Part shown: positions 23,492 through 23,578 of the stretch, one piece after another
Layout: the number at the start of each line of letters is the position of its first letter
Position numbering within the stretch: position 1 is the stretch's first letter
NCBI GenBank assembly: GCA_033283165.1
Contig: JAWMQL010000014.1
Coordinates: 1-23,578, forward strand
Origin: JAWMQL01 sp033283165
GTDB lineage: Bacteria; Pseudomonadota; Gammaproteobacteria; Pseudomonadales; Halieaceae
DNA: 23,578 nucleotides
Direction: 5' to 3'
The notes under the pieces: model-generated
Seen by the model: the letters and a program-made list of their open reading frames with translations, nothing else
Database searches by the model: none
What the model was told of the DNA's origin: nothing
Program-made: the position numbers and the translations under genes

Positions 23492-23578
23492 ATGAACACC
23501 TACAAACGTCATCGATTCCCTCCAGATATCATTTCCTATGCCGTCTGGCTCTACTATCGCTTCAACCTGAGCCACCGT
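23492..23578 (+). CDS. IS6-family transposase, N-terminal part (runs off the edge)
   Basis: The first 29 codons of a plus-strand gene, starting MNTYKRHRFPPDIISYAVW and continuing LYYRFNLSHR. This is the characteristic opening of IS6/IS26-family DDE transposases, in which a basic Lys/Arg-rich start is followed by the FxxDII-x-AVxxY and SYR/SHR pattern. The gene continues past the right end, so its integrity is unknown. It stands about 165 bp upstream of the coiled-coil gene's start, in the opposite direction, so the insertion sits in that gene's promoter region or just beyond it. Confidence 0.8.
   Translation, partial: MNTYKRHRFPPDIISYAVWLYYRFNLSHR

Overview
The window (about 23.6 kb, moderate GC) looks like a chromosomal accessory region of a heterotrophic, probably marine, gammaproteobacterium. 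The basis is indirect: a DcaP-type porin, a PM20D1-like M20 hydrolase, a DUF3604 protein, Gram-negative signal peptides and outer-membrane barrels, and a tRNA remnant that matches gammaproteobacterial CAU-anticodon tRNAs. No rRNA, CRISPR array or complete mobile element is present, so the taxon is an inference.

Left part (1-3.95 kb): the 3' end of a plus-strand gene; a small membrane-anchored protein (323-814, minus); copy 1 of a dispersed repeat (about 915-1190); a cardiolipin synthase-type phospholipase D (1266-2699, minus); a small exported barrel-like protein (2768-3577, minus); and a broken relic of a D-aminoacylase-like gene (about 3636-3899, minus).

Core (3.95-18.6 kb): a run of nine minus-strand genes with gaps of about 20-110 bp, headed by an AraC-type regulator about 480 bp upstream. 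In transcription order these are a DcaP-like porin, a second outer-membrane-type protein, a beta-lactamase-fold serine hydrolase, an M20 (PM20D1/CPS1-like) hydrolase, an ochratoxinase/prolidase-like amidohydrolase (B1), a Tat-exported M19 dipeptidase-like protein, two tandem D-aminoacylase-like amidohydrolases (A1, A2), and a second ochratoxinase/prolidase-like amidohydrolase (B2). The third A-type copy survives only as the relic. Every enzyme carries an export signal and every one belongs to a family that cleaves amide, peptide or lactam bonds. No inner-membrane transporter and no cytoplasmic enzyme is present. I read this as an inducible periplasmic pathway: an outer-membrane pore admits a small amide-linked compound such as an N-acyl amino acid, a D-amino-acid peptide or an aryl amide, and the hydrolases take it apart. 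The substrate cannot be read from sequence.

Right part (18.6-23.6 kb): a small conserved acidic protein (18729-19079, minus); a 670-bp gene-free stretch with a rearranged tRNA 3' remnant (about 19274-19334) that looks like an old integration scar; a plus-strand exported DUF3604 metalloprotein (19748-21688); copy 2 of the dispersed repeat (about 21754-22044), in the same orientation as copy 1; a strong terminator; an exported coiled-coil protein (22325-23326, minus); and the first 29 codons of an IS6-family transposase running off the right edge. The direct repeats, tRNA scar, IS end and gene relic all suggest a region built by duplication and insertion.
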